NCBI RefSeq assembly: GCF_002163625.1
Contig: NZ_CP020892.1
Coordinates: forward strand, 2,852,001-2,916,000
DNA from: Pseudomonas sp. M30-35
GTDB taxonomy: Bacteria; Pseudomonadota; Gammaproteobacteria; Pseudomonadales; Pseudomonadaceae
Direction: 5' to 3'
Length of the DNA: 64,000 nucleotides
In this document: piece after piece, positions 9,972 through 19,095 of the stretch
Layout: every line of letters starts with the position of its first letter
Position numbering within the stretch: position 1 is the first letter of the stretch
The notes under the pieces: generated by a model
Told to the model about the DNA's origin: nothing
What the model saw: the letters and a program-made list of their open reading frames with translations, nothing else
The model's database searches: none
Position numbers and translations under genes: made by a program

Positions 9972-10940
9972 CTATGCGATGCACTTTTCAAATGCAGCTT
10001 GCAGGCTCGCCGGATTGATCGCGTCATGCGTACCAATAACAATCAGCTGGCTGTAAGGCTGGGTATCACGCCAGTCTTCGGCAAGTTTGATCTCGCTTCG
10101 ACTGCCAACTAAGTGCAGCACGCTGCGCTGCTGGGGTGCTTCTGCGATGTAGCAGATGCCTTTGGCCCGATAAATATTCGCAGGTAAGGCGGCTAGCGTC
10201 TGACGCAACGCTGTCAGCGAGAGAGGTTGATCTGATTGCCAGCTCCAGGTCGCAAAAACTGACCCATGATTAGATTCAGCTACAGCTCCCCCCAACACGC
10301 TAGCCGAGGTCACCGGTTTGAGCTTAGGCTCAACACTCAGGCGCCCTACTCCCAATATCAATTCGAGCGGCACATCGCAGTGCTGGGCTTGCAGCAAGCG
10401 AACATTCGGGTACAGCCAGCGCGAGCGCAAAGCTGTGACCTGCTCATCACTGACCTGATCGATCTTGTTGAGCACAATAATGTCTGCGGCATCGAGCTGA
10501 TCCATGGCCAGTTGAGCCATTTCCCCCTTGAGCCCCTCGAACTGAGCTGCATCGACCACAGTGACAATACTGTCGATATTCAGAGCGTCGCGAAATTGCG
10601 GGTAACGCAAGGTATTGGCAATTTTCTGGGGGTTGGATACGCCACTGGCCTCAATCACGATGTATTCGGGACGATTCTCGCGACTGCTCAGCAGGCGGCT
10701 TAACTGTTCGATCAAATCGCTTTCCACGGTGCAGCATATGCAGCCATTGGTAAGACTTACGGTGGTCTGAGTCTGGCTGACGATAAGCTGGCTATCGATA
10801 TTGATCGCACCAAAATCATTGACCATCACCGCCATGCGCAACCCATGATCACCATTGAGTATGCGATTGAGCAGCGTGGTCTTACCTGCACCCAAGAAGC
10901 CGGAAACAATAGTCACCGGGATGCTCTGTCTTCTGTTCAT
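9972..10940 (-). CDS. CobW/COG0523-family GTP-binding metallochaperone-like protein
   Basis: A G3E-family GTPase of 322 residues, probably cytoplasmic, of the group that delivers metals (often zinc) to target proteins. Visible parts are Walker A GFLGAGKTT at residues 14-22, the COG0523 metal motif GCICCT near 66-71 with its CxCC cysteines, the guanine-binding NKID near 158-161, and a C-terminal CobW domain. It is close in architecture to E. coli YjiA. It lies 54 bp downstream of the amidohydrolase gene; a hairpin (10965-10986) lies between them. A metal-dependent amidohydrolase beside a metallochaperone is suggestive, but the link is inference. No Zur-box-like sequence was recognised. Confidence 0.88.
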   Translation of the reverse strand: MNRRQSIPVTIVSGFLGAGKTTLLNRILNGDHGLRMAVMVNDFGAINIDSQLIVSQTQTTVSLTNGCICCTVESDLIEQLSRLLSSRENRPEYIVIEASGVSNPQKIANTLRYPQFRDALNIDSIVTVVDAAQFEGLKGEMAQLAMDQLDAADIIVLNKIDQVSDEQVTALRSRWLYPNVRLLQAQHCDVPLELILGVGRLSVEPKLKPVTSASVLGGAVAESNHGSVFATWSWQSDQPLSLTALRQTLAALPANIYRAKGICYIAEAPQQRSVLHLVGSRSEIKLAEDWRDTQPYSQLIVIGTHDAINPASLQAAFEKCIA

Positions 10941-10994
10941 AAGCCTTAAGCCTCAACGCTGTTAAGCAAGGCCTTCCAGCCTTGCTGATATCCA

Positions 10995-12731
10995 TCAAAA
11001 GTCAGGTAATTCACCCTGCCAGATCGCCGCATGATCGGTGTCATCGAACTCACCCAAGCGGTCCCACATCACTTCACCTTCGAGCACCGTCAATTGCACC
11101 TGAGTGTTATGGATGTTGCCCTTGGGGCTCTGCGCGAACAGGTCGCGATCGAGCACGATCAAATCAGCCGACTTACCCACTTCGATCGAACCGGCCTTGT
11201 CATCAATCCCCATGCACCAGGCGCCATTGATGGTCATTACCCGAATAGCCTGCTCCAGGGTGATCGGATTGCCATAGAAGCAACCGTCTACATCACCAAA
11301 TGGATTCTCGCGGGTAATCATCGCCTCAAAGCCAATCCACGGATTAATGCTGGAAACCGGCCAATCAGTGCCCATCACCGCAACTCCACCGGCCTCCAAA
11401 ACACCTTTGAAGTTGTAGGCGCGCTGCATGCGATCCTCACCAAAAACGGCACGGGCATTAGCAAAGGAAGATGGGAACCAGCCAACCGGAGAGAACTCAG
11501 CCGTCACCTGCAGCTCAGCAAAGCGCGGCAAGTTTGCATCGAGCAAAGTGGTGCTGTGCGCACACTGATGACGTACTCCACTGTCACCGTTGCGCCGACG
11601 CGCTTCGGCCACGGCATCAAGGAACAAGTCAGAAGCGCCATCACCGGTGCAATGGGCAATCACCCGCACCCCCTTGCGATCCATATCTACAACCATGTCG
11701 CTGATATGTTCAGGCGTCAGGTTTAGGTGGCCGCGCCAACTGCTTTCGCCGGGCCAGGCGCTCGACAGATAAGACGAACGCGATTCATGGGTGCCGTCAA
11801 AGTGAAACTTCACCGCGTTGGCATTGAGCCTGGCACTGCGATAGAAATGCCGCTCACCTGCCAGCAACTCCCAACGCCGCTTGACCGGAAAAATGTCGTC
11901 CTGCCAGCTAATTGCCGCTTCCACACGCACCGTCAGCTCACCAGCCTGATCGATCGATTTCAGCGCATTGAGACGATGCTCGCAAACATGCACATACTTG
12001 GTGCCAACCACACCATGGCCACTCTGGAACTGCACGCCTTCACGGTAAGCACGCTTCAATGCATGTTGCGGGGTTGGCGGCATGGCGGCGTGAATCAGCG
12101 CGTAGGCACCGTCAACTAATATCCCCGTGGGCTCGCCAGTAATGCTGTCACGCTCGATATAACCGTGACGCGGGTCCATGGTCTCAGCATCAATACCCGC
12201 CATTTCCAGCGCTTTGGAGTTGACCATCATGCAACCCCAGGAGCGATCAAGAATCGCCACCGGGCGATCCGGCATAAAGCTATCCAGCCACTCACGGTCC
12301 GCCACCAAGCCTGCTTGCTTGAAGGTGTAGCGCACGAAATATTGGCCATAGACCCAGCCGTCACCGGGGTTGGCTGCGGCGTAGTCAAGGACTGACTGTT
12401 TGACCTGTTCAGGCGTCGGATCATCCAGACCAATTGCCAGATCACCGGAATAACCCGGCGCCAACGCCAGATCAGGATGGGTGTGCATGTCGTACAAGCC
12501 GGGCATTACAAAGCGCCCCTTGAGATCCAGGACCCGGGTTTGCTCGCCAATAAACGGCGCCACGCTTTGGTAATCGCCCACCGCCACAAAACGGCCGTGC
12601 TTGATTGCGACCGCTTCAGCCCACGACTGCTGATTATCAACGGTATAAATGCGCCCGTTTATCAGTACCAGTTCAGCAGCACCGAGTGCGCCGGGGATGT
12701 TGGAAGAAAGGAAGTTATCGGACTTGGCCAT
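10995..12731 (-). CDS. Amidohydrolase family protein (YtcJ-like, amidohydrolase_3)
   Basis: A predicted metal-dependent hydrolase of 578 residues with the YtcJ layout. An N-terminal beta-sandwich part (LVLINGRIYTVD) is followed by the metal-binding DMHTHPD motif at about residues 81-87. A large barrel contains further conserved histidines (IAHCTGDGASD, HQCAHSTTLL) and the late GTDWPVSSINPW motif. A C-terminal strand region (SADLIVLDRDLF) completes the fold. No signal peptide was seen. Substrates of YtcJ-like enzymes are mostly unknown, so I do not name one. The GAGGTT ribosome-binding site supports the ATG at 12731. A terminator separates it from the upstream YjiH gene. Confidence 0.88.
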   Translation of the reverse strand: MAKSDNFLSSNIPGALGAAELVLINGRIYTVDNQQSWAEAVAIKHGRFVAVGDYQSVAPFIGEQTRVLDLKGRFVMPGLYDMHTHPDLALAPGYSGDLAIGLDDPTPEQVKQSVLDYAAANPGDGWVYGQYFVRYTFKQAGLVADREWLDSFMPDRPVAILDRSWGCMMVNSKALEMAGIDAETMDPRHGYIERDSITGEPTGILVDGAYALIHAAMPPTPQHALKRAYREGVQFQSGHGVVGTKYVHVCEHRLNALKSIDQAGELTVRVEAAISWQDDIFPVKRRWELLAGERHFYRSARLNANAVKFHFDGTHESRSSYLSSAWPGESSWRGHLNLTPEHISDMVVDMDRKGVRVIAHCTGDGASDLFLDAVAEARRRNGDSGVRHQCAHSTTLLDANLPRFAELQVTAEFSPVGWFPSSFANARAVFGEDRMQRAYNFKGVLEAGGVAVMGTDWPVSSINPWIGFEAMITRENPFGDVDGCFYGNPITLEQAIRVMTINGAWCMGIDDKAGSIEVGKSADLIVLDRDLFAQSPKGNIHNTQVQLTVLEGEVMWDRLGEFDDTDHAAIWQGELPDF

Positions 12732-12771
12732 CGAATGAACCTCGAAACAGGCGGATTATTCTCTACGAATT

Positions 12772-12810
12772 AAAAAGATGCTCCAGCTGCGGGACAAACG
12801 CTGGAGCATC
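12772..12810 (-). terminator. Rho-independent terminator after the YjiH gene
   Basis: On the minus strand an 11-bp perfect stem (12800-12810 with 12777-12787, GATGCTCCAGC and its complement) is followed at once by a TTTTT run. It lies 17 bp after the YjiH stop codon and 40 bp before the amidohydrolase start. The aldolase-YjiH transcript should therefore end largely here. Confidence 0.85.
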
Positions 12811-12827
12811 AAAGACAGAAGTTTGAG

Positions 12828-14216
12828 TTACAGCACCAAGTGCGCCATAAGCGATAGAACGGGCAAGGAAATCAGCACCCGAAGGATGTAGATCACCAGC
12901 AAGTCGTGGAGCTTCAAACCGAAATTAGCGCGAATCAAAATGATCGCGGCTTCAGTGAAGAAAATGATCTGGGTGACGGCAACACCGACCAGCACAAAGC
13001 GAGTGATTTCACTTTCGATCCCGGAAGCCAGGATCGACGGCATAATGCTGTCGACAATCCCAGCCAGCAGTGCAGGGGCTGCCTCTGCGGCCTGTGGAAT
13101 TTGCAGCAACTCCAGGTAAGGCACGAGCGGCATCGACAATACGTGAAACACAGTGGTGTATTTGATCAGTGCCAACCCCGCGCAACCGATCAACATCATC
13201 GCCGGATAAACCGAAATCGCGATATCAGCGCTGATGTGCACACCTTGCTTGATCAGTTCCAGCGGGCTGCTGGCTTTTTCTGCACGCTGGATTGCGCGAC
13301 TCAGGCCGAGGGCAAACAAGCCTTGGCTCTTGTCGTCATCCGTCACCAACTGCTTACCGACACTTGGCTCATAGCTATTGAGCTTGCCACGCAATGGCGG
13401 CAGTTTTGGCACGATAAGGGCGCAGATAATCCCGGTAACAGCCACCGACAGATACCACTGAATAAACACGTGTTCCATGCCGATCAGCTTGAGTAGCAGA
13501 TAGGAATAAGCGATGGATACGATCGAGAAGTTGGTCGAAATTACACAGGCTTCGCGGCTGGTATAGAAACCACCCCGATATTGCTGGGTTGTGAGCATAA
13601 TGCCCACGCTCGACGCTGACAGCCACGATGCAGCGCAGTCAACCGCAGCACGCCCTGGCAAGCCAAACAGCTTTTCAAACACGCGACTGACCAATGTGCC
13701 GATAAATTCCATCAGGCCAAAGTCAGTCAGCAACGGCAGTAAAATGGCTGAAAGCAGGTAAATCGCCAGTACCACTGGACCAACGTCATAGAGCATGACC
13801 CCGCCAGTATCGCGGCTCCAGATCCACTCGGGACCCACCTCGAAATAGACCATGAACATCAGCACCGCGCCGATAACTCGCACAGCTGTCCAAGCCAGGC
13901 TGGGGTTGAACAGCTGAATGAAGCGATTCGGGTTGTTCCGCAGTGGGCTAAAACGTACTAACAACGTTATGAGGCTAGGAACCGTCGCCACAACAACGGT
14001 GGCCGGCACCATCATCGGTTTAAGCACATCGTTTACGTAGTCGATGATGAACGCGATCATCACGGTGAAACGCCCATCAATACTCAGCGGCGTCAGGAAC
14101 AGCAACACGCCAAACAACGTTGGAATGATGAAACGCAACAGTTGCTTGGTGGTATAGGGCCCCAGGGGCGCCCCCTGTCGACTTGATGGCGTTTGTGTCT
14201 CGGTTGATTCCAGCAT
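12828..14216 (-). CDS. YjiH-family membrane protein with nucleoside-recognition (Gate) domains
   Basis: A polytopic inner-membrane protein of about 462 residues. It shows many hydrophobic segments from residue 35 to the C-terminus and the Gate-domain pattern with GLPGRAAVDCAASWLSASSVG in the middle. I place the start at 14216 (MLESTETQ), because AAAGGTG lies 6 bp ahead of that ATG, whereas the start 42 bp further out has no such site. YjiH-like proteins are thought to be transporters, but their substrates are not established. The gene follows the class II aldolase by 81 bp in the same direction and ends in a strong terminator. The pair may import and then process one compound; that is inference. 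Confidence 0.82.
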   Translation of the reverse strand: MLESTETQTPSSRQGAPLGPYTTKQLLRFIIPTLFGVLLFLTPLSIDGRFTVMIAFIIDYVNDVLKPMMVPATVVVATVPSLITLLVRFSPLRNNPNRFIQLFNPSLAWTAVRVIGAVLMFMVYFEVGPEWIWSRDTGGVMLYDVGPVVLAIYLLSAILLPLLTDFGLMEFIGTLVSRVFEKLFGLPGRAAVDCAASWLSASSVGIMLTTQQYRGGFYTSREACVISTNFSIVSIAYSYLLLKLIGMEHVFIQWYLSVAVTGIICALIVPKLPPLRGKLNSYEPSVGKQLVTDDDKSQGLFALGLSRAIQRAEKASSPLELIKQGVHISADIAISVYPAMMLIGCAGLALIKYTTVFHVLSMPLVPYLELLQIPQAAEAAPALLAGIVDSIMPSILASGIESEITRFVLVGVAVTQIIFFTEAAIILIRANFGLKLHDLLVIYILRVLISLPVLSLMAHLVL

Positions 14217-14297
14217 GTTGTCACCTTTTTTATAGTTGTGGTGCTGCTTGGCTTGCACGCAGTTCTAGTTGTTAAAGTCTCAAGATTGCGTTTGTGT

Positions 14298-15041
14298 TCA
14301 ATCGCGAAATGAGCGGTCAAGACGATCCAGGCGGCGTAACTCTGCCTGCCAGACCAGATCGACACTCTCTTGGTGATAAGCCGGATGCTCAAATTGACGG
14401 GCCGTCAATTCGCAGTCTTCATCCGAGGGAACAATCAAGGGGCGCCCGGCTTTCATTGCTTCAAGCTGAATTTCACAAGCTTTGTTCAGGTAGAACATAA
14501 AGAAATAGGCTTCAGCGACACTGCGACCCACAGTGAGCAAGCCGTGATTTCGCATGATTGCGCAGTTCTTGTTACCCAACGCACCCACGATTCGCTCGCG
14601 CACTTCCAGGTCCAGCGGGATCCCTTCGTAATCGTAGTAAGCCACACGGTTATAGAAGGCCATGTTGGTTTGATTAAGCGGCAACAACCCCTCCTCCAGC
14701 GCCGCAACGCCCATGCCTGCAAGTGTATGGGTATGCATCACGCACACCGCATCGTGGCGCTGCATATGAACGGCACTGTGCACGGTGAAACCCGCGGGAT
14801 TGACTTCAGGGCTGCTGGCATCAAGCTTCTTGCCGTTGACATCGATACCGACCAGATTGGAGGCGGTGATCTCTTCAGGAAGCAGGCCGTATTGATTGAT
14901 CAGGAATGCCGGTTCAGCCGAGGGCAGACGCACAGAAACATGGGTAAACACCTGATCGGCCCATCCATTAAGTTGCAGCAATCGATACGCGGCAGCCAAG
15001 TCGGTGCGCAGGGATTGTTCGGTAGTCGAATTATTATGCAT
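14298..15041 (-). CDS. Class II aldolase/adducin family protein
   Basis: A cytoplasmic zinc-dependent aldolase-fold protein of 247 residues, a family that includes fuculose-phosphate and ribulose-phosphate enzymes. The metal site is visible as VMHTHTLAG (the two histidines near residues 102 and 104) and the later IMRNHGLLTVG. The N-terminal GWADQVFTHVSVRLP is typical of the adducin-like subgroup, so the substrate cannot be assigned. It is first in a two-gene transcript with the YjiH gene and is divergent from a LysR regulator across a 173-bp gap. That layout usually means the LysR protein controls it. Sequence is intact. Confidence 0.87.
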   Translation of the reverse strand: MHNNSTTEQSLRTDLAAAYRLLQLNGWADQVFTHVSVRLPSAEPAFLINQYGLLPEEITASNLVGIDVNGKKLDASSPEVNPAGFTVHSAVHMQRHDAVCVMHTHTLAGMGVAALEEGLLPLNQTNMAFYNRVAYYDYEGIPLDLEVRERIVGALGNKNCAIMRNHGLLTVGRSVAEAYFFMFYLNKACEIQLEAMKAGRPLIVPSDEDCELTARQFEHPAYHQESVDLVWQAELRRLDRLDRSFRD

Positions 15042-15214
15042 GGAAGCTCCTCAGGCGATTTGGCAGAGCTGAGAAAACCTGCGACCAGTAATTTGACCGC
15101 ATGAGGTCTGCATACAGCTGCGTGCTAATGTTATGCGCCGAGAGTAAGCGGCTTGTGAGTTGACGAATATCGACTTATTCTTGCCTAAGTCATTCCATAA
15201 CGTCATGAACTATT

Positions 15215-16114
15215 GTGCGCAGACAACTTCCCAGCATGATTTCCCTGAGCTGTTTTTCGGCCTTCGCTCGTCATATGAGCGTGACCAAGGCCGCGGAAGA
15301 GCTGAGCCTGACGCAAAGTGCAGTCAGCCGGCAGATCAAAAACCTTGAGGATATGCTCGGCTGCTCACTGGTCGAGCGAGTCAAGCAGCGCCTGCAACTT
15401 ACTGACAATGGCCGGCAGTACGTGCAGGAAATCAGCCTGCTACTGGATCAGATCGAGGCAGCGACTCATCAAGTGCGCAACAGCCATGCGGGACATCTTC
15501 GCGTCGGCGCCGAGCCCTCCTTCACCACCCGTTGGCTACTGCCGAAACTCCGGGATTACGCACGCTTACACCCCGAGATCGACCTCGAAATAATGAATGA
15601 CTTGCGCCGTTTGTATGATGGCCATGAAGGTTATGACGTTGGCATTCTCTACGGCGACGGCAACTGGCCGGAGTTTGATTCGCAGTTTCTGATGCGCGGT
15701 GAGATGGTTGCAGTCTGCACCCCGGAGCTGCTGGAAAAACACGGTGAGATCATCGAGCGCCGCGACATTCTGCGCTACCCGCTTCTGCACCACGCGGCTC
15801 ACTCACCGCAATTCAGGTCATCCACCCAGCTTTGGCTGGATGACGCCGGGCTTAGCCAGAAAGAGATTGAAATGTTACCGGGACAACGCCTGGAGCATTT
15901 CCAATTCGTCCTCGATGGCGCGCTCCACGGCTTGGGAGCCACTGTATTGCCGCGTTTCTTTGTTACTCAGGAAGTCGATACCGGGCGCCTTAAAATCGCC
16001 TGCCAAACGCCACTCAACTGTGGGGAATATTATGTGGTTGTGCCCAAGCTCAACCGCGACCCCAAAGTCGTTCATTTCGCCCAATGGCTGCTGCAATGGC
16101 GCGAGCAAGAGTAA
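15215..16114 (+). CDS. LysR-family transcriptional regulator (GcvA-like)
   Basis: A DNA-binding regulator of 299 residues. The winged helix-turn-helix is at about residues 15-75 (VTKAAEELSLTQSAVSRQIKNLE), followed by a linker helix and a substrate-binding domain from about 95. I use the GTG at 15215 because the resulting MRRQLPS start matches the usual GcvA-type lead-in; an ATG at 15236 is the alternative, and neither has a clear ribosome-binding site. It is divergent from the aldolase-YjiH pair, its likely target. The effector is unknown. lutA begins 132 bp downstream behind its own promoter, so the LysR gene is probably a separate unit. Confidence 0.9.
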   Translation: MRRQLPSMISLSCFSAFARHMSVTKAAEELSLTQSAVSRQIKNLEDMLGCSLVERVKQRLQLTDNGRQYVQEISLLLDQIEAATHQVRNSHAGHLRVGAEPSFTTRWLLPKLRDYARLHPEIDLEIMNDLRRLYDGHEGYDVGILYGDGNWPEFDSQFLMRGEMVAVCTPELLEKHGEIIERRDILRYPLLHHAAHSPQFRSSTQLWLDDAGLSQKEIEMLPGQRLEHFQFVLDGALHGLGATVLPRFFVTQEVDTGRLKIACQTPLNCGEYYVVVPKLNRDPKVVHFAQWLLQWREQE

Positions 16115-16183
16115 GGTATAAAGTCGCTACGGCGCACATCAAGCCCGTGTAAACCCCTGAGTAGAGTGTCCTTGGGCCTTAAA

Positions 16184-16212
16184 TTGACACCTATGTTATC
16201 GATAACATAGAC
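16184..16212 (+). promoter_or_regulatory. lutABC promoter with perfect 20-bp LacI-type operator
   Basis: A consensus -35 TTGACA is at 16184-16189, and a -10-like CATAGA follows at 16206-16211 after 16 bp. Between and overlapping them lies the perfect palindrome CTATGTTATCGATAACATAG (16191-16210). The core ATGTTATCGATAACAT recurs once more, at 21897-21912. The shape and the central CG are typical of LacI/GalR-family operators and resemble the GntR operator of E. coli. The lacI-type gene at 19096-20118 is the obvious candidate repressor. The operator sits on the core promoter, so repression by occlusion is expected. Confidence 0.82.
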
Positions 16213-16246
16213 TCGATCATCACTCTATTCACCCCTGACGGCCAAC

Positions 16247-17041
16247 ATGCCCACGCCTAACACCAAGCCTCTTGTCGGGCTTATGCATACTTGTCTGGTT
16301 GATTTTTATAGGCCTAGCATCGGGTTCGCCAGCGTCCAACTGCTAGAACATGCAGGATGTGAGGTACAAGTACCGAGCTTGCAAACCTGCTGCGGCCAAC
16401 CAGCCTTCAACAGTGGCAATTTTGCTCAGGCCCGAGCAATGGCGCGTCAGGTGATCACCGCATTTGCAGCCTTCGACTATGTAGTGGGCCCTTCCGGTTC
16501 TTGTATGAGCCAAGTCAAACTGCATTACCCGCAATTGTTTGCCGATGACCCGCATTGGTTGGCGCAGGCGCAAGAACTGGCTGATCGCAGCTTTGAGTTA
16601 ATTAGCTTTCTCAGCGATGTGATGGGCAAAACCGATCTGCAAGCCAGTTATCAGAGCACTGCGACCTATCACGATAGCTGCTCTGGGTTACGCGACTTGG
16701 GCATCAAGCAGCAACCGCGAGCACAACTCAACAACGTCAAAGGCCTGAACTTGGTAGAAATGCCGGAAGCAGAAACCTGCTGCGGCTTTGGCGGCACATT
16801 CTGCGTCAAGTACCCGGAGATTTCTGCACGGATGGCCAGCCAGAAAGTCGCCAGCATCGAGGCAACTGGCGCCGATACCTTGCTCGGCGGCGACCTCGGC
16901 TGCCTATTAAACATCAGTGGCCGCCTCACCCGCTTAGGCAAAACCGTGCGGGTATTCCATGTGGCTGAAGTGCTTGCAGGCATGACCAATAGCCCGGCCA
17001 TTGGTGAGGGAGAAAGCACTGATGCAACTCTCCTCCGCTAA
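16247..17041 (+). CDS. lutA: Iron-sulfur lactate-utilisation protein LutA (YkgE type)
   Basis: One subunit of the LutABC L-lactate dehydrogenase complex, which oxidises lactate to pyruvate without flavin at the membrane. The 264-residue protein carries two CCG-domain cysteine motifs, LQTCCGQPAFNSG near residue 44 and AETCCGFGGTFC near 180. These bind iron-sulfur or act in heterodisulfide-reductase-like chemistry. The first 20 residues (after MPTPNTKP) carry the usual MHTCLVDFYRP. It is the first gene of lutABC and overlaps lutB by about 20 bp. A LacI-type operator lies on its promoter. No lactate permease gene is adjacent, so uptake must be encoded elsewhere. Confidence 0.93.
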   Translation: MPTPNTKPLVGLMHTCLVDFYRPSIGFASVQLLEHAGCEVQVPSLQTCCGQPAFNSGNFAQARAMARQVITAFAAFDYVVGPSGSCMSQVKLHYPQLFADDPHWLAQAQELADRSFELISFLSDVMGKTDLQASYQSTATYHDSCSGLRDLGIKQQPRAQLNNVKGLNLVEMPEAETCCGFGGTFCVKYPEISARMASQKVASIEATGADTLLGGDLGCLLNISGRLTRLGKTVRVFHVAEVLAGMTNSPAIGEGESTDATLLR

Positions 17042-18455
17042 TTTCAAAGCGGCCGCACGTGCGGCGCTGCAAGATCCCGACCTACAAGCTGCCATGGCCG
17101 AGAACCGTAACTTTGCCGCCCATGTTCGCGTGCAAGTCAATTCGACGGTCAATTTTCACAGCTTACGGACTCAAGCCAAGACGATCAAAGACCATACCCT
17201 GGCCCACCTTGATCACTACTTGGAGCGTTACGAGGCCGCCGCCACCCGACAAGGCACGCAGGTGCATTGGGCGCAAACGCCTGAAGAGGCGCAGCAAATC
17301 GTGCTTGATATCTGTCGTCAGGCGAATGCACGCAGCGTGATCAAGGGTAAAACCATGATCGGCGAGGAAATGGGGATCAACGATGCCCTTGCCGGCGCGG
17401 GCATCGAGCGCTACGAAACAGATCTTGGTGAGTACATCCTGCAACTGGCTGATGAACCACCGAGCCATATCAATGGCCCTGCTATCCACAAGACCCTGGA
17501 GCAGGTGCAGACGCTGTTCCACCAGCACCATCAGGACCTGGGCCGTGAAGGCTTTCTCAGTGAGCCCGCCGATTTGCTCGCCGAAGCCCGGCGCCTGTTG
17601 CGTAAGCGTTTTCTTGAAGCAGAGGTTGGCATTACTGGGGCCAACTTCCTGATTGCCGAAGATGGCAGCCACGTGTTGGTCACCAATGAAGGCAACGGCG
17701 ATCTCACCAGCATCTTGCCGAAAGTACGCATCGTCCTCGCCAGCATAGAGAAAGTCCTACCACGCCGAGCTGACGCTGGGGTTCATTTACAGCTATTGGC
17801 CCTGAGCGCCACCGGCCAGCCCCTAACCAGCTACACCACGTTGTATGGCGGTGTAAAAACTGCCGAGGAACTCGATGGTGCCGAACAATGCCACGTCGTC
17901 CTGCTGGATAACGGTCGCAGTGAAATGCTTGCCGGAGAGTTCCGGCCGATGCTGCGTTGCATCCGCTGCGCCGCCTGCATGGACAACTGCCCGGTGTACA
18001 ACTGGGTGGGTGGCCACGCTTATGGCTGGATCTATCCGGGGCCCATGGGCTCAATCTGGACACCACAACTCACTAGCCTGGAGCAGACAGTCGACCTGCC
18101 CAATGCCTGCACGTTAAATGGCCGCTGCGCAGAAGTTTGTCCAATGCAAATTCCGCTACCTGACATGATGCGGGTATTGCGCAATAAGCAGTGGCAAAAG
18201 CAGCTAACAGCAACCACAACACGCTGGGGGATTAACCTTTGGGCAGCACTGGCCAGCCAGCCACGGCTTTATCGCCTGCTCACCGGATTGGCTGCGCGCA
18301 GCATGGCCTTTGCAGGTAAAAAACGCGGCCATTTGAGCCGCTTACCGCTCGCCAAAGGCTGGACTCAGCAGCGGAATATGCCTGCTCCACAAGGCGCAAC
18401 ATTTCAACAACTCTGGCAACAGCGCCAAGCCGAAAAGAGTGAGCAAGAACAATGA
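17022..18455 (+). CDS. lutB: LutB iron-sulfur protein (YkgF type)
   Basis: The large electron-transfer subunit of the LutABC lactate oxidase. The chosen ATG at 17022 (MQLSSANFKAAAR) has GGGAGAA just upstream; a GTG 21 bp earlier is possible. About 477 residues. An LUD domain occupies about residues 60-300. It is followed by two ferredoxin-like 4Fe-4S sites, CIRCAACMDNCPVYN near 315 and CTLNGRCAEVCPMQIP near 365, and then the C-terminal DUF3390-like region. It overlaps lutA at its start and lutC at its end (ATGA), so the three are translated as one coupled set. Confidence 0.94.
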   Translation: MQLSSANFKAAARAALQDPDLQAAMAENRNFAAHVRVQVNSTVNFHSLRTQAKTIKDHTLAHLDHYLERYEAAATRQGTQVHWAQTPEEAQQIVLDICRQANARSVIKGKTMIGEEMGINDALAGAGIERYETDLGEYILQLADEPPSHINGPAIHKTLEQVQTLFHQHHQDLGREGFLSEPADLLAEARRLLRKRFLEAEVGITGANFLIAEDGSHVLVTNEGNGDLTSILPKVRIVLASIEKVLPRRADAGVHLQLLALSATGQPLTSYTTLYGGVKTAEELDGAEQCHVVLLDNGRSEMLAGEFRPMLRCIRCAACMDNCPVYNWVGGHAYGWIYPGPMGSIWTPQLTSLEQTVDLPNACTLNGRCAEVCPMQIPLPDMMRVLRNKQWQKQLTATTTRWGINLWAALASQPRLYRLLTGLAARSMAFAGKKRGHLSRLPLAKGWTQQRNMPAPQGATFQQLWQQRQAEKSEQEQ

Positions 18456-19084
18456 GCATGTCTCGCCAAGCTATCTTGTCCAAGGTTCGTCAGGCACTTA
18501 ATCGGGAGCCACAAGCGGCTATCGCTGACCATCCCTTTAAAGATCGCATTGAGCTTAGTGAAGCCCCCAATGTTGATCCACAACACAGCTTTCTTCAACG
18601 CTTGAAGGTTACCGGTGTGACGCTGGAAGTTCTGGCTGAGCTTAGCCAAGTGCCAGCCGCTGTTGCCGGGTATTGCGCGCGTCATCAGTTACAAGGCCCG
18701 CTAGCGATTGCCCCTGCCTTAGCGCACTTGCCATGGCGCCAGACCAACCAGCAGATCGACCTCGGCACCGCTCAAAGCCACCACCGTGTTGGTGTGGCCC
18801 AGGCTTTCGCGGGTATCGCAGCGACCGGCAGCCTGGTAATGCTGGCAGACGCAGAGAACCCCGCCGGGCTTAACTTTCTGCCGGAATATCATCTGGTTGT
18901 GTTGCAAAGGTCACGCCTGCTCAGCCAGCTGGACCAGCTCTGGCCATTGCTCAACAGCCCAAGTGAGCGCATACCACAGGCAATTCACTTGATAACCGGG
19001 CCATCAAGCACGGCAGATATTGGCGGACAATTACTGTTCGGCGCGCACGGTCCAAGGGCCGTACATATATTGCTGATCGATTGA
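18452..19084 (+). CDS. lutC: LutC, LUD-domain protein (YkgG type)
   Basis: The third subunit of the lactate-utilisation complex. The 210-residue protein has an N-terminal SRQAILSKVRQAL helix and an LUD domain from about residue 80, with GIAATGSLVMLADAENP and the closing ITGPSSTADIGG. These are the family's conserved segments. Its start overlaps the lutB stop by 4 bp. The gene ends 11 bp from the convergently placed LacI-type gene, with no terminator visible in between. Complete and ordinary. Confidence 0.92.
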   Translation: MSMSRQAILSKVRQALNREPQAAIADHPFKDRIELSEAPNVDPQHSFLQRLKVTGVTLEVLAELSQVPAAVAGYCARHQLQGPLAIAPALAHLPWRQTNQQIDLGTAQSHHRVGVAQAFAGIAATGSLVMLADAENPAGLNFLPEYHLVVLQRSRLLSQLDQLWPLLNSPSERIPQAIHLITGPSSTADIGGQLLFGAHGPRAVHILLID

Positions 19085-19095
19085 GCACAGCGACA

